DNA of 64,000 nucleotides, from positions 2,914,001 through 2,978,000 of the forward strand of contig BRON01000001.1 of the NCBI GenBank assembly GCA_024345305.1, in the 5' to 3' direction. The notes beneath the pieces are model-generated. The model was not told the DNA's origin. It was given only the letters and a program-made list of their open reading frames with translations, and did no database searches. Position 1 is the stretch's first letter; the number at the start of each line of letters is the position of its first letter. The translations under genes were made by a program, and so were the position numbers. The stretch comes from Mrakia gelida (taxonomy: Eukaryota; Basidiomycota; Tremellomycetes; Cystofilobasidiales; Mrakiaceae). Shown here in pieces: positions 11,001-22,363 of the stretch.

Positions 11001-11300
11001 CGTCATGGCACAGGTAGCCTCATCTCTCTCAACATCGTCTTCAACTTTTCGACTGACTCTCGCTCCTTCTCGATCTTGCAGCTCTCATCGCCAGCTCCTC
11101 GTCGATTGCCGTGGGAGGACATTCTTCTCGTCCTCGAAGTAGCAGATCCTTCGATCTGGTCGTGCTAGCGAGAGTCTCGTATGACCTTCCGGAGTCTTCG
11201 TCGCCTCTCCTTCCCGAATCTGTAACGGCTCGCTCGGTGAACGCCTTGAAAGGGCTGGTTTGCGAGAGGAGGCGGATCCGGAGGTGCGCTCGCCCGACCT
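11001..11300 (+). pseudogene. Fragment of an F-box-like paralog, frameshifted
   Basis: After a short exon ending ATGGCACAG at 11009 and a canonical intron, the sequence from 11082 reads RRLPWEDILLVLEVADPS. It then continues one frame over as DLVVLARVSYDLPES and SVNALKGLVCERR. Both halves align in order with the first exon of the intact gene at 51755-51940 (LPWDVLVLILEQADTS; RVSYDFL; SVREIESFFCERK). One base is missing near 11155. This is the only left-arm F-box copy on the plus strand, which is the orientation expected for the mirror image of the right-arm gene. No match to the second exon follows, so it is a fragment. Confidence 0.5.
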
Positions 11301-12175
11301 CTTCCCTGGACTCGAGACGATGCAAGAGCTGACCTGCCTCGCTCCTTCCTCCACCAAATTGGATAGAGTTCATCCCTGGAGCCATCTAATTCCTCCCCTG
11401 CTGGTACACTCGACGAAACGCCTTTCTCTCAGATCGGAAACCCGTACGGAGGATTGCTCGCCATCGGTTCGTTGCCTCTCTTTCTTCCGTCGCTTCATCT
11501 TCTCTATCTTCTCTTCCCTTTCTTGAACTGACCTTTCGGCTTATCTCTCTCCTTACTTAGCCACACTGAAGATGGAGGGACTTGCTACCCTTGGAGGGCC
11601 GAGTTTGTTGATGTGAGTTCGAGTTTCGTCTCGCTCCCTCGCTTTCGCTCGACCTTCTCTCGTCGAGCTGATCTTCTCCCAATCTCTCTTCCTCGGTATC
11701 CTCAAAGTATCTTCGGCGTCGCTCGATCCCTTCTCTCGACACTTCGTTCCATCTACGTCGCCATCTCATCGTCGTCCTCACCTCGAGTCAACTCGTGTTC
11801 TCGGAGGAGCGATGCAAGCTTCGAGGAGGAACTCAGCTTCGAGGAGTGCTTGGACCTTGCTTCCAAGGGATAACAGGGAGTCTCGCTTCCAAGGTTGCGA
11901 GATCGAGGTCTTTCTGGTGCGTGGGAGCTCTCCTTTCTGAGCTTTTCGTCGCGTCGTCGTTCCCAGCTGACTCCTCCTTCCTCGCTCGTTCCTTTCTTCT
12001 TCCTCCCGCTAGTTGGCATCTCGATACACAGCTGGATGTTCTGAGATGAACGAGATCAAGGGACTGGGGTCGCTAGGAGGGATGAAGATTTCGCTCAAGT
12101 CCGATGGAACCGCGTCGTGTGAGTGTCCCACTCGTTCCTTCCAGATCTCAATCTCTTCGAACTGGAAGCTACCTT
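11301..12175 (+). other. Unresolved stretch with exon-like segments
   Basis: Several segments are bounded by good splice signals with ctgac-type branch points. About 11331-11459 contains FSQIGNPYGGLLAI, about 11562-11611 contains TLKMEGLATLGGPSLL, about 11711-11890 is open in two frames, and about 12013-12118 contains EIKGLGSLGGMKISLKSDG. The phases of the first two agree. I could not build a complete gene from a start to a stop, and no family was recognised. It may be a diverged real gene whose start is confused with the F-box fragment, or a relic. Confidence 0.3.
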
Positions 12176-13224
12176 CGCTCTTTACTGAACCCCCTCTCAC
12201 CGATTCATCTCTTTCTTTCGCTTCGGTTCCCGAGCTTAGCACCGGAACCGCCGCTCAGATCTCAACCCCTCGAAGGAGAAGAAGGTTGAGGCCGTCGAGC
12301 CTGGCCCTCTCGGCTGCGCTCGATTCCCTTCCCCTTCAGTTGGGTCGTTGAACAAGAGGGAAGAGCAAGGCCAAGAAGAGGCTGGTAGGGTCTCGTTCCC
12401 TTCGAGGCTGGATCCTGGAGGCGTCGCTTGGGGGCGAAGAGGGGAGAGGGAAGAGCGAAGGGTGCGAGTCGCTCCTCGCTCGTCTTTGTTTTCGTTGTTG
12501 TTTTTCGAGATGTGCAGCTGACCTTTTCCCACTTCTCCTGATGCTTGTTCGACGATCTGATTGAGTCGTTGTTCGACGTTTGACTTGAAGATCGGATGCG
12601 TTCAAACCTTCTCGAGCGCGAGCTCGCCCTCTCTTCTTCGAGCGACGCGTTTGCTTCCTTTCTTCCTTTCAAACACACGCGGGAGCTAACCCAACCCCCT
12701 GAAGATCTCGTTCTTCGACCTCGAGGAGATTGTTCGACCAACTATAAACGACCCGACCACGAAGGCGAGTGAATTTCCTCTCGAGCCTTCCTCGTTTTCG
12801 TCCCGTCCGTTTCGAGCTCATCTCGCCCTCACTGACGCCCTTCCTCTCCTCCCTCGTGCATCTCCATCAAGATCAAGAAGAACGACGACGGGTTCTTCCC
12901 CTCCGACGCCCTCTTTCTCTCGAGCAAGTGAGTCCGAGTCAGTGGAACACAAAAACGCGAGAAAGGAGCCGAGGTGAGGGTTTCGTTCTTCGAGGAAACT
13001 CTCGAACAACCGACGTCGAACGCCTCGTCCCTTTCTTCTTTCCCTCTTGATCCGACGAAAGCCAGCGTGATTCCTGGAGTGTTGATTTTTTCACTGAACC
13101 CCTTCCCTTACTTCTTTTCTTCCTACCTTCCAACCACCACCTCAACCCTCTCTACCACCCTCCTCTTCGACAACCTATCGACAACCTCACGCTCTTTTTC
13201 TCCACTCCCCTCCCTCCTCAACAA
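12176..13224. other. Spacer with a few coding-like scraps
   Basis: Two stretches look exon-like on plus. About 12241-12510 is an open basic frame. At about 12710-12770 a segment reads FFDLEEIVRPTINDP; it could join, through a GC-AG intron, to about 12871-12928 reading IKKNDDGFFPSDALFLSS. The latter faintly resembles the P4-ATPase actuator segment but lacks the downstream DGETNLK motif. No start, stop or continuous gene model emerges. The last 150 bases are the upstream region of the CPL1-like gene. Confidence 0.3.
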
Positions 13225-15035
13225 ATGTGGTCGCCCTTCCTCTTCCTCTCCCTCTTCCTCGCCATCGCCACGACCTCCTGGGCTCAACTCAGTGTCAGCA
13301 CCTTCGAGACTACGAACTGCGCTGTCGGAGAGCTCGCGTTCGTCACCGCTGCTGGCGTGGGAGGGGTGAGTCGTTTCTGTTCGTCGCGTTTTGCTGAGGA
13401 GTTGAGGGAATCGAGCCGCTGACTCCCCTCCTCCTTTCTCCTTCTATCTATACAGTGCGGTGTCCCTTCCGCAGTCTTCGCGGACCCAACCCTGACTCGT
13501 TGCAACAATTTCGGCTACACGACTGAAACCAACGTCGTAACAATCGGCGGCGCTACGACCATCACTGGCCAATGCTCGACAGCTGCCTCCCCCTGCCCGC
13601 CCGCGTTCGAGTATCCTTCTCTCAATGCTGTCGGTCTCGTCCTAGCAGTCCCTGTTTGCACCAAGGATCCAACGGTTAGCGGCGCGACGGCTCAAACCTC
13701 GTGCGAGCGAGTAGGAGGACTGTATATCGGGGGGACTTGCGTCGGTCAGACCTGCCCAGCAACAGTGAGCAGTCTCGATTCCCACCCTTGGAAACCGTCG
13801 CACCTGCGCGCTCGTGCTTTTAGAAGCTCCAAGAACGATCACTGACGACGCGTCCGACTTCGCCTCTTTCTCTTCTCTTTCTTTCTTCGCTTACTCTTCA
13901 GGGATGCCTCTCCACTCCTGGTAACTGCGTGCTCGTCACTATTGCGAACTGTAAGTCGTTCGGCAGTTCGAGTTCGATCTTCGAAGATTTTGCTCCTTCC
14001 CTCGCCCATCATTTTCCTTTCCCCATCTTCCCTTCAGCTGGAAATGCCGCCGCCCCCTGTACCGAGACCGGGTCGATCTGCTTGAACTTCAACTCGCCTT
14101 CATACACCGATTTCAGCTGCGGTGTACCTTGTGGTGCTCTGGTGAGTTTAGAGAAATCGCGAACGGTCGAGGTGTCTCGAGCTGACGTTGTTTACTTTTC
14201 TCTTTTCTTCTCGCCCAGGCCTGCTACGACGTCAGTGAGTGCCTCTTTCGGCAATCAATCTACTAGGGGAGTCCTTGGCTAACATCTCCTCGTTCTCTTT
14301 CGTGCATCTGCGTCTCTCAGGTGGAGTGTCAGGTCAGTTGCTCGAACAGAAAGAGCGCGTCTTTCTCGCTGACCTCGGCCTTCGTTCCTTTTTTCCCTCC
14401 TCAGTTTGCAACGTCGCTGGAACCTCGTGCAACAACTGTGGCGGTCTAGGTCGACTCAACGCCGGTTAGTTCGAGTCGATTCGACCTTCCATCGATTCGA
14501 CGACGCCAATGGCATGCTGACCTTCCTCCATTTCTCTTTCATCGCCTCAGCCACCTGCAATGGAGCCATCTCAGGATCTCAAGCACCTCAGCGACGACGA
14601 GAGCGACTCCTCAGGGAGCGAAAGGCCAAGGTCTCTCGACAACACTCCTTATGCCCAGCGGAACTCACGGCTTGCGCTGTCGGACTCACTCGTAGCGGAG
14701 GGTATGAGTGTCTCGACACGGAGAACGAGCTCGAGGTGAGTTTCTTCCTCTCCCCCTTCGTGTTCGAGCCTTCTTCCTCAGATGCTGACCTCGTTCTACC
14801 TTCTCACAGTCCTGCGGAGGCTGCCGATCAACGTGAGTCGCGTTTTCTTTCGCTCTCGTTCGAGTCGTCGACACCTCGAGCTGACCCTCTTCTCGTCTTC
14901 TCCTTCAGCGGATTGGGAACCGACTGCTCTGCTCTCACTGGAGTTCGAATGGGAGCCGTCACCTGCGATAGAGGACGATGCATCGTCTCAGCTTGTCGAG
15001 CAGGGTTCAAGTTGCGAGACGGACGATGCTTGTGA
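13225..15035 (+). CDS. CPL1-like secreted cysteine-rich protein 1 (341 aa)
   Basis: Ten exons: 13225-13365, 13456-13764, 13902-13950, 14038-14141, 14219-14234, 14321-14332, 14405-14464, 14551-14735, 14810-14832 and 14909-15035. They sum to 342 codons with consistent phases. A signal peptide (about residues 1-20, MWSPFLFLSLFLAIATTSWA) leads to a cysteine-rich body. The last 110 residues carry the CPL1-like domain: CPAELTACAVG, GYECLDTENELESCGGC, DCSALTGV, then CDRGRCIVSACRAGFKLRDG. The family is named after a secreted, capsule-related protein of Cryptococcus; its biochemical activity is not known from this sequence. Exon 6 is only 12 nt. The paralog at 48133-49890 has the same exon layout. It converges with the macro-sirtuin gene. 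Confidence 0.85.
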
Positions 15036-15349
15036 TGACTCGTCGCGTCGAGACGTTTTGATTTCGCTTTGCCTTCCTTTCTTCGCCTGCTTTTGGGACA
15101 TTTCTTTCTCGTTCGCGGATGTGTTGTATATGTAGTTATATCTCCGACTCTTCAGTTCTCTTCTCTAGGGTTCTCCTCTCGCTCGTTTACACTTTTACTA
15201 ATGGACTTTCTTGTTTCGAAACGAGGTCGACGAGAAAGCGTGTCTCTTCTCCTCGCTCGAGGACCTTCCGCCTTCTTTCCAAAGCTCGATGATTGCCCAC
15301 AACGACGAGAAGTGAACGTTCCACTCTACTATATCGCTAGCAAAGATAT
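15036..15349. other. Convergent intergenic region
   Basis: 314 bases between the CPL1-like stop (+) and the macro-sirtuin stop (-). No gene seen; the two 3' UTRs probably meet here. Confidence 0.5.
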
Positions 15350-17550
15350 TTACTCCTCCTCCTCCTCCAAAGCTCTCAGAAACTCCACCGCTCCCATCCT
15401 CACTCCCACCGCGTCCCCCCTCTGACTAAGATCCAACGGCACCTCCGCCTCCCCCAAGTTCACTCTCACCATCTCCATCACCCCACCCTCCGTCCCTATC
15501 ACCAGCCTCTCGCCTGGCCACCTCACCACCCCAGGCGTGTTGAACCCGCTCCCGATCTCCAGCAACAACACCTTCTTCCCCTCCCTCCTCGCCTTCGCCA
15601 CCATCTCCTCGACCTGATCGTAGTACCGCTCCTCCTGTCCCTCCTGAGGCGTCTCGAGGAACCAATTTCCTCCGCGGACGTTGTAGAAGACGGGTCCTCC
15701 GCACTTCTCGCACTGGGGGATGAGGTCGGGTCGGTTCGAGGGGAGACGCATAACTTTGGGATCGATGAAGGGTTGAGCGCGGAGGATCCAGGGGAGGGAA
15801 GGGAAGAAGGAGGTTGGCGAGCAGGGTTGGAGGCATTGGAAGTTGGCGTAGGAGCCTTGAGGGGTGTAGAGGTGGTTAGAGATGTTGGAGGAGGGAGGGA
15901 GGGAGGTGAGGAAGAGGTTGTCGGCGTTCGACGTCTTGAGCGTGAAGCTGGATTTGGACTCGAGGAGGGAGAGGAGAGAGGTGTAGAGAGCAGTGGGACC
16001 CCATTTGTAGACGGTGTATCCGTGGCCGAGAGTGAACGCCCATTGCACGAGAGGCTGAGGAGAGGGTGGGAGCAAGGGACGAGCGAGAAGTCAGTCAGCG
16101 ACGCGTCGAGAGGTTGAGGCGAACGAAGGCGACGTGAACGTGGTATCGGAAACAGAGACTCACATCTTTGAACTTATATCCGATACTGTGATAGAGCGTT
16201 ATCATCTCCGTCGACTCGAGAAGACCTGGATAAAGCGTCGCGAACAGATGTTCGGACGTGTAGTCGAGTCCGAGGAGCTCCTCCTTGACCGCGTCCGCCG
16301 AAAGTCCAGCTCCCGAGTGCAGAATGATCGAGTCCGAGTCTCGAACCCAGTCCTTGACGATTTGAGGTAAGGAGGTAGGTTTGGAGGGGAGGAAGAGGAG
16401 AGGAGTCGACGGGTTTGGGTAGAGGGAGTTGAGAGCGGCAAGGTAGTGCTTGACGTCTGAGGGAGCGAAGAGGACGAAGACGATTTCGAGGGGAGTATTA
16501 GGATGAGAGGATAACCATGCTGAGACGGTCTTGACGGCGATGACGGCGGCGAGAGGGGATGGGAAGGCAAAGATTCCAGTCGAGATGCACGGGAAGGCGG
16601 CGGTGTCGATGGTTCCGACCTGGAGGCAGCAGAGATGGAACAAACAAGTCAGAAACGGAGAGATGCATTGGCTCCTACTCGGCTCCGATGAACGAAAGGT
16701 TGAAGGCCAGCAGACGAAGGAAAGAAGCAAGATCGATGCTCACCTCGACCGCCAAATCCAACGACCTCTCGTAGCTCTCCTCCAACAACCTCTCCTCCTC
16801 CCCCGTCGGTACCTCCGTGGTCCCCCTCTCCAACTGAGGTCCTGCGACGTGAATCACGTACCCGGCAGGAAGACTCCACCCCTTCGTCACGACGGGCTGA
16901 GCAACTCCGAGCTCAACGCTCGCTCCCTTCCTCCCTCCCTTCCACTCCTCCTGCTTCGCCAGCTTCTCCATGATCTCGAAACAGTCCCTCCGAAGTCTCG
17001 GACCAGCGGATGCATGCAAGACGTTGTCCAAGCAGAGGTGACGAGGTTGGAAGCATCCGAGAGCTTGACGGTTCGCTGGGTTGACGACGGCGAGGGAAGG
17101 GGAGGAGAGTCGAGTGAGGTCGCCTTTCCAGAGCTTGAAGGTTGGATAGGAAGGTGGGAGGGAAGGGAGGGTTGCTGGGTCGACGAGGGGGTCGGGGGAG
17201 GAAGAGGATTTAGCGGCGAGGAGGAGGTCGATGGCTTCGAGGATGGGAGGAGGAGGAAGGGGGAGGGAAGCATCTCGGATGGTGAGGAGTTGATGGATCA
17301 GACTCCCTCGTTGTTCTGGTTCGACGTTCGAGAAGTCTTGATCTCCTCTCCCATGGCTGTGACCTCCGTGATGAGCATGCTGCTGTTCGTACTCGTGGTA
17401 GAGGTAGCGAAGGGCGAGAAGCTGAGCTTCGACGACGTCAGATGAGCTCGACGGAGCTGGCCGAGGAGGAAGAACGGCTTCGCTGTCGTCGAGGAGCGAT
17501 CTATAGGCCTTCAAGGGGATCGAGAGGGAAGAGGAGGTCGAGGAGGACAT
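15350..17550 (-). CDS. Zn-dependent macrodomain fused to a class M sirtuin (655 aa)
   Basis: Three exons on minus: 16744-17550, 16164-16619 and 15350-16054, all in phase 0. Residues about 135-350 form a macrodomain: VVNPAN (155-160), a zinc-macro motif with Cys166, His171 and Cys173 (GCFQPRHLCLDN), AGPRLRRDC, and the second loop PCISTGIFAFP (279-289). Residues about 360-650 match SirTM-type sirtuins: NAD-binding GAGLS (372-376), LDYTS (387-391), TSNADN (462-467), PQGSY (486-490) and paired cysteines 495/499 and 536/539 for zinc. In bacteria SirTM and Zn-macro proteins are encoded side by side; there the sirtuin adds ADP-ribose to a lipoylated GcvH-like protein and the macro protein removes it. 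In fungi the two are known as one fused protein, as here. The substrate in this fungus is unknown. No obvious targeting signal. Confidence 0.88.
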
Positions 17551-18004
17551 GCTGGTGGTTGGGAGGGATGAAGGGGAGTCATGGTTGGGACGCAGAAGAA
17601 GGAAGAGGGAGCATGGGACAGACAGTCCCTCGACGTTTGGAGGAAGGGTGGGCTGAGAGTGAATTGATGACTGATCAATTCGGAAGGAAAGATTTTTGAA
17701 CTACGCATTCTTGCAGATTCCTTGACAGATCGAGATGAAGACGAAGAGAGGCAGAGCCTTGTACGGACGAGCGAGCGCTTGTGCCCTTTCGAGAGAGAGG
17801 GAGGCATAAGCTTGACGCGTCGTCTTTCTCCAACGACGAGCGATTTCGAGGTTTTGGGCACGCGCTCGTCTTTGCTTAGCTCTCGTAGATTCAGTAACGA
17901 TACAGGTGGATCCATCACACTCTTCTGCTATGCTACCTAACCCGCCAGATCTCTCACCACTCGCCCCTTTTCTCGACGTCGTCTCGCTCTCGACGCGTCC
18001 CCTC
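17551..18004. other. Spacer upstream of the macro-sirtuin gene
   Basis: 454 bases between the start of the macro-sirtuin gene and the stop of the next minus-strand gene. GACGCGTC-type palindromes occur at about 17815 and 17991. No coding sequence supported. Confidence 0.4.
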
Positions 18005-18748
18005 TCATCCTCTCGACGACCAGATCTTCCCCACCATCTTCCCACTCCAGCTGACCTGTCTCTTCCTTGACGTCAGCTGAGCCTCTAATCTCTCCTCCTC
18101 CTCCTCCTGCCTCGTGTATCGACCTAATAACGTCTCTAAAGAACCGTTCGCACCGACTCTCTCCCTCTCCCACAGCTCGTCCTCCGCCTGCTGCTCTTCC
18201 GCCACTTCCTCTGGCACTGCGATTGTGTTGAGAGTACCGCTCGCTGATCTCTGAGTCTCGGAGCCTCTTGAGGAAGAGGGGGAGAAGCAGAGGGAGGGGA
18301 GAGAAGAGTCGAGGGAGGAGGAGGAGGATCGACGGGGGTGCTGTGGCGCGAGAGGAAAACGTCGGAGGTCAGTTTGGGGGCCGAGTGGAGGAAAGGTGCT
18401 TGAACCCGAGACGCACTCTTGGTATGCTGACTCGAGAAGCTTTGACTGGAGATTCAGCGATCGTGTCTGAGAAGGAGACTCGTCTGACGGACGTTGAGGG
18501 ACGGCTGAGCTCGCCGTTGCTGACGTTCGCAACCTCGCCCACGCCTCTTCTTGACCTCTTCTGCTGAGAAAAGGAACGGAAAGAATTGGGTCAGCGGTGA
18601 TTAAGAGTACGCATCAACCAGAGAGAGAGAAAATGGAGCTCACAGCGAGCTGGAGCTTCTTTTGAACCTGTTCGACGGCAAGAGGAGCGGCGGTGGCGAG
18701 GGTGGCGAAGAGGAGGGAGGATGCTAGGATGGTCGAGGTGATGATCAT
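18005..18748 (-). CDS. Small protein with N-terminal signal sequence, unknown function (195 aa)
   Basis: Three exons on minus: 18644-18748, 18417-18563 and 18005-18340, all phase 0. The second intron uses a gtgcgt donor and a ctgac branch point. The first 21 residues (MIITSTILASSLLFATLATA) look like a cleavable signal peptide. The rest is Ser/Arg-rich and then acidic, with a charged C-terminal helix (RYTRQEEEEERLEAQLTSRK). There are almost no cysteines and no known domain. It may be secreted or, less likely, anchored by the N-terminal helix. The acceptor of exon 2 is ambiguous by three bases (cagcag). I do not recognise the family. Confidence 0.6.
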
Positions 18749-19167
18749 CGTGACGAAGAGGGAAGGCTACACTCCGTTTAGGCTGTGGAGAGTATATGAA
18801 AGGTCAAGATAGATGAGCGAGGAAGGGAAGGGAACGGAGACACGAACAGTCGTCGAAGTTGGTGCTGGAAGTTGAAGAAACATTCGCTTTCCACTGTAGC
18901 TCACCTTTATACTTTCGATTAGATGTTCGGTCCTGGATTACCCGCACTATGACTCGTTTGCCACCGTCTGCGCGGACAGGAACAAGAAAGGAAGGCGCGT
19001 CGCGATCGAAACAAAATCAAACGAACGTCGGGCGCAGACGCAGAAGCTCGACCACTTTGTGGGTGGAAGGTTCAGCGGCTGGGGAAAGACTTACCAGAGC
19101 CGGAAGCACGTTCGACGGAGGTCCTTTCACATCGCCAAGAGCTCAATAATCGAGTTGAAAGCTCATG
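18749..19167. other. Spacer between a small signal-peptide gene and the MFS gene
   Basis: 419 bases, upstream of the 18005-18748 gene and downstream of the MFS transporter. No coding sequence supported. Confidence 0.4.
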
Positions 19168-21759
19168 CTAATCGCGACGAACAGAACTCTTCGCTTTCCA
19201 TCCAGCCGCGAAAGGAACGAGCCCGCCGACCAAGAGCATCACTCCCGTGAAGACGACCAGCTTCCCGAAGTCTCCAAGAGCATAGTGGTCGAGTGCTCCT
19301 CCTTGGAGGAGGGCGGTGGATACCTGTGAGGGGAGGAAAGAACGGTTGAGCGAAGTCAAATGAAACACGACGCGTCGAGAGAAGGGGGACGCACGGGAGC
19401 TGCTAGTACATTTCCTACGCCTCGCACGAAGGCAAACACCCCGTAAAGAGTTGCGGTTTGAGCTGGAGAGTCGGCTGGAGACCAGGCGGGGGAGGGTGAA
19501 GTCAGTCAGGTGCGAAAGAAGAAGGAGGTTGAGGACGGAACGAGGAGACTCACTTCCGACTTGACGAATCATCCCAGCGTAAAGGGTCGAGTAGCCTCCG
19601 CTGAAGATACCAAAGACCACCGAAAAAGCTACCAGACCTGGCGCTGTCCCAGCTACCAGTCCCCACATAGCGAGAACGCTGACCGAAGATCCGAGGCAGG
19701 AGATAAAAGCAAGAGGGAGGGTGAGACGAGTGTTGGCGTCGACGAGAACGCCGAAGATGATTCGAGAGACAGCCGAAGATACTGAGGGAAGAGAGGGGGG
19801 TCAGACTAATGAGCTGCAAGCTCCTTCAAGGACGGCGCTGTTTCGAGGCGCAGGGAGAGAGTCGACTGACGGTTCATCATCGCGAGCGAAAGAGCACCAG
19901 CCGACGCGTCTGAGCTAAAGAGAGCCGCATATTGAGTGACAAAGATCGACGGCATGAAGTGACCGAAGCTTTGGCAGAGGTTGGCCTGAAGAATGAACAA
20001 GCACGATCGTTGGAGGTCAGCCAAAGCGAAAGCGAGAAAGCGACGCGTCGATGTTCTTCGTGTCGAACTCACCACAGAAAGGATCCAGAAGTCCTTGGAT
20101 CGAACGAACGAGTAGTCCAACGTTGACGGTTCATGACGTTCGACTCGACCAGCCTTTGGAGGATCAGGAAGTCGCTGCTTCATGAGAAGGAGGAGAGGTC
20201 CGACGAGAACGAAGAGGAACGAGCCCTGGTCACAACGCGAAGAGGTGGGTCAGTTCGAGACCTAGGAAGCGTAGGTTCAATTGAGATACGCACGAGGCCC
20301 CAGAGAGTACCGGTCGCACCGAAACGTCGTAGGGAAGCCGACAGAATAAAAGGGAAGACGACTCCCGCGATGGAGGTGCCTTGAAAAGAGAACGAAGGTC
20401 GTCAGTCGAGGTCGCGTCGATTTCGAAAGGGAAAGCTCGACTCACCAGCAGTGAGGACTCCGTAAGCCAGTCCTGTCCGACGAATGAACCACTCGTGGAG
20501 GTACGAGAGCATGGGAGCGTACATAACAGCTGGAAGGAGGCGAAGGGGGGCAGCGGTCAGAACTTTGTCGCGTCGAGCTTGACTCGCCCTCCTCGATGCC
20601 CGAACGAAAGGAGAGTTCGATCACATCCTCCCACACTGTATACGACTCCCTGAGTCAACACAAGCATTCCAGCCTGTCGGTAAGAAAAGTGAGGAACGCT
20701 TCAGTTCCCCGCATCGGAGTAGAAACACGACCAGAACGGGCGCGACTCACACTCTTGACGAAGGCAGACCCTATCAACCCAGCGCACATAGCAAGGAAGC
20801 CTCCCCAGAGGAACGAGCGTCGCCAGGATGGTCTGACGGGACGAGTTCGAGGTCGATCAGTCTCTTGCTTCGTCTGTGAAGTCGAGGGACGACGACGACT
20901 CGCTCACTTTCGGTCGACGAGCGGTAAGACTGGTTGGTACGAGGAGGAAAGAGAGAGCTCGTCAGCTAGTGACACGAGCTACCGGGTGGGAGGGATTCGA
21001 CTCACGAACTATCCCTGCCATATAAGAGATGCCCTGCGGAGGAAGGAGGGACGAAGTTTCAGCGCGACGCGCGAAGGAAAACGAAACAAACGAAGAGGTT
21101 GTTCGACGAACCGAAGCGAGAGTTCCTGTAAGAGTCACGAGTCCCTGATTTTTTGGATAAGTTCCATCGGGTGCCAGGTAATACTGTGGGTCGTCAAAGA
21201 GCGAGGCGGGGCGAAGGTCAGGTCTAGTGAACGAGAGAGGGAGCGAGGGAATCGATTTGTTGAGCTCGTCGAAGGTGCTGAGCTCACATCCTGAAACACA
21301 GCGTACGAAGGCGGAAGACCCCATCTTATGACCCGAAAATACCCTCAACCGTGTGAGCGAGAAGCATCCTCTGATGCGAAGCAAGACGAAGCTGAGTAGA
21401 GCTCAGACTCACACAAGACCCTCAATAGCGAAGCCAGCGATCAAGAACTTCCAGGCTGCAATCCCGCCGTCCGTTGGTGGGAGGGCTGCTACGACTCTTA
21501 CAGAGGGAGAGGGCGACCTAGTGTATCTTGGAGGGTACGGAGAGTCCTCTGTTGCGGAAGGTGTTGGAGGGAGGGAAGTCGGGGAGGGAGATCGAGAGGA
21601 AGGAGCTGAGGAAGGGGTGAGCTCGAGCTCGTCGTTTCCTTCTTTCTCTCGTCCTCCTTTGCCCTTTGAGGAGCCCTCCTCGAAGGAGTGGTGGCTGTGA
21701 TGTATGGAAGGCGGCAGGCGCGGGAGAGTTCCGAGCTCGAGGCGGGAAGTGGAAGGCAT
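19168..21759 (-). CDS. MFS transporter, monocarboxylate-transporter (MCT) type
   Basis: About a dozen short exons on minus run from an ATG at 21759 to a stop at 19168-19170. A Ser/Pro-rich cytosolic N-terminus of about 90 residues is followed by DGGIAAWKFLIAGFAIEGLV, WGLPPSYAVFQD and YYLAPDGTYPKNQGLVTL. That opening is the one seen in fungal MCT-like permeases of the major facilitator superfamily. Later exons encode further hydrophobic helices (RRSFLWGGFLAMCAGLIGSA; EWFIRRTGLAYGVLTAG; FGHFMPSIFVTQY; GDFGKLVVFTGVMLLVGGLV), about twelve in all, with a charged central loop (LMKQRLPDPPKAGRVERHEP). The substrate cannot be told; fungal members carry carboxylates, riboflavin or siderophore-like compounds. 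Four introns hold a GACGCGTC or similar palindrome. Exon borders are approximate. Confidence 0.82.
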
Positions 21760-22363
21760 GCGCTGATGGTTGAAAAGGAGAAAGGGAAGGACTCAAAAGT
21801 TGAGCTCGAACTCAAAAGGCGACTTCGAGCTTGAGAGTCAGCCGCCGCGGCCAGGAGATGGTAGATCTCAGCACGTTTTCTCAGTCGGTTTGAGTTGTTA
21901 GCCCAGAGAAAAGAGAGAGAGATATACATCAAAAAGCCCAAAACGTGAGAGAGGGAGAACAAAAAGGGAATAGGGAAAAGAGAGGATCAGATCAAAAGTC
22001 GAAGGGGGGAGGATCGAAGGGAGAAGGACGAAGGATGGAATGTAGGAAGGAGAAGACATAAAGTAAGAGGAGCGGAGGAGAACGAGAGTTACATAACCAC
22101 AGTAACTATACTTTTGGGATGGGTTTAAATAAAGAGCGAGAGATAAGAGGGAGCGAGCGAGAGTTGGTGGTGCGAAACGAAAGACGATACAAAGGAGGTT
22201 GAGGAGAGCTGAACGAAGGAACGAACGAAAGGGATGGAGGAGAAGAAAAGATAGAGTAACAACCCGGGGAGCATATTGAAAGGAACCATGGAAGGAGAGG
22301 GAGAGAGAGAGTATGCTACATGTGAAGGGAGAAGGGAAGGAAACGGACGCGTCTAACTTCAAC
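21760..22363. other. Spacer between the MFS promoter and the 3' end of SKN7
   Basis: 604 bases, strongly A/G-rich on plus (C/T-rich on minus). Long open minus frames here lack splice structure and look like compositional artefacts. It contains the MFS 5' region and the SKN7 3' UTR. Confidence 0.45.

Noticed and set aside
11301..12175. A Tim17/Tim22-like membrane protein
   Set aside because: Gly-rich segments looked suggestive, but the family signature and the expected four helices are missing.
12870..12930. P4-ATPase (flippase) exon suggested by DDGFFPSDALFLSS
   Set aside because: The invariant downstream motif (ETKNLDGETN type) and all other ATPase motifs are absent nearby; kept only as an unresolved scrap.
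21898..22362. 154-codon hydrophobic minus frame between the MFS gene and SKN7
   Set aside because: It lies in a C/T-rich tract directly after the SKN7 stop. Composition alone yields Ser/Leu/Phe; no splice or domain support.
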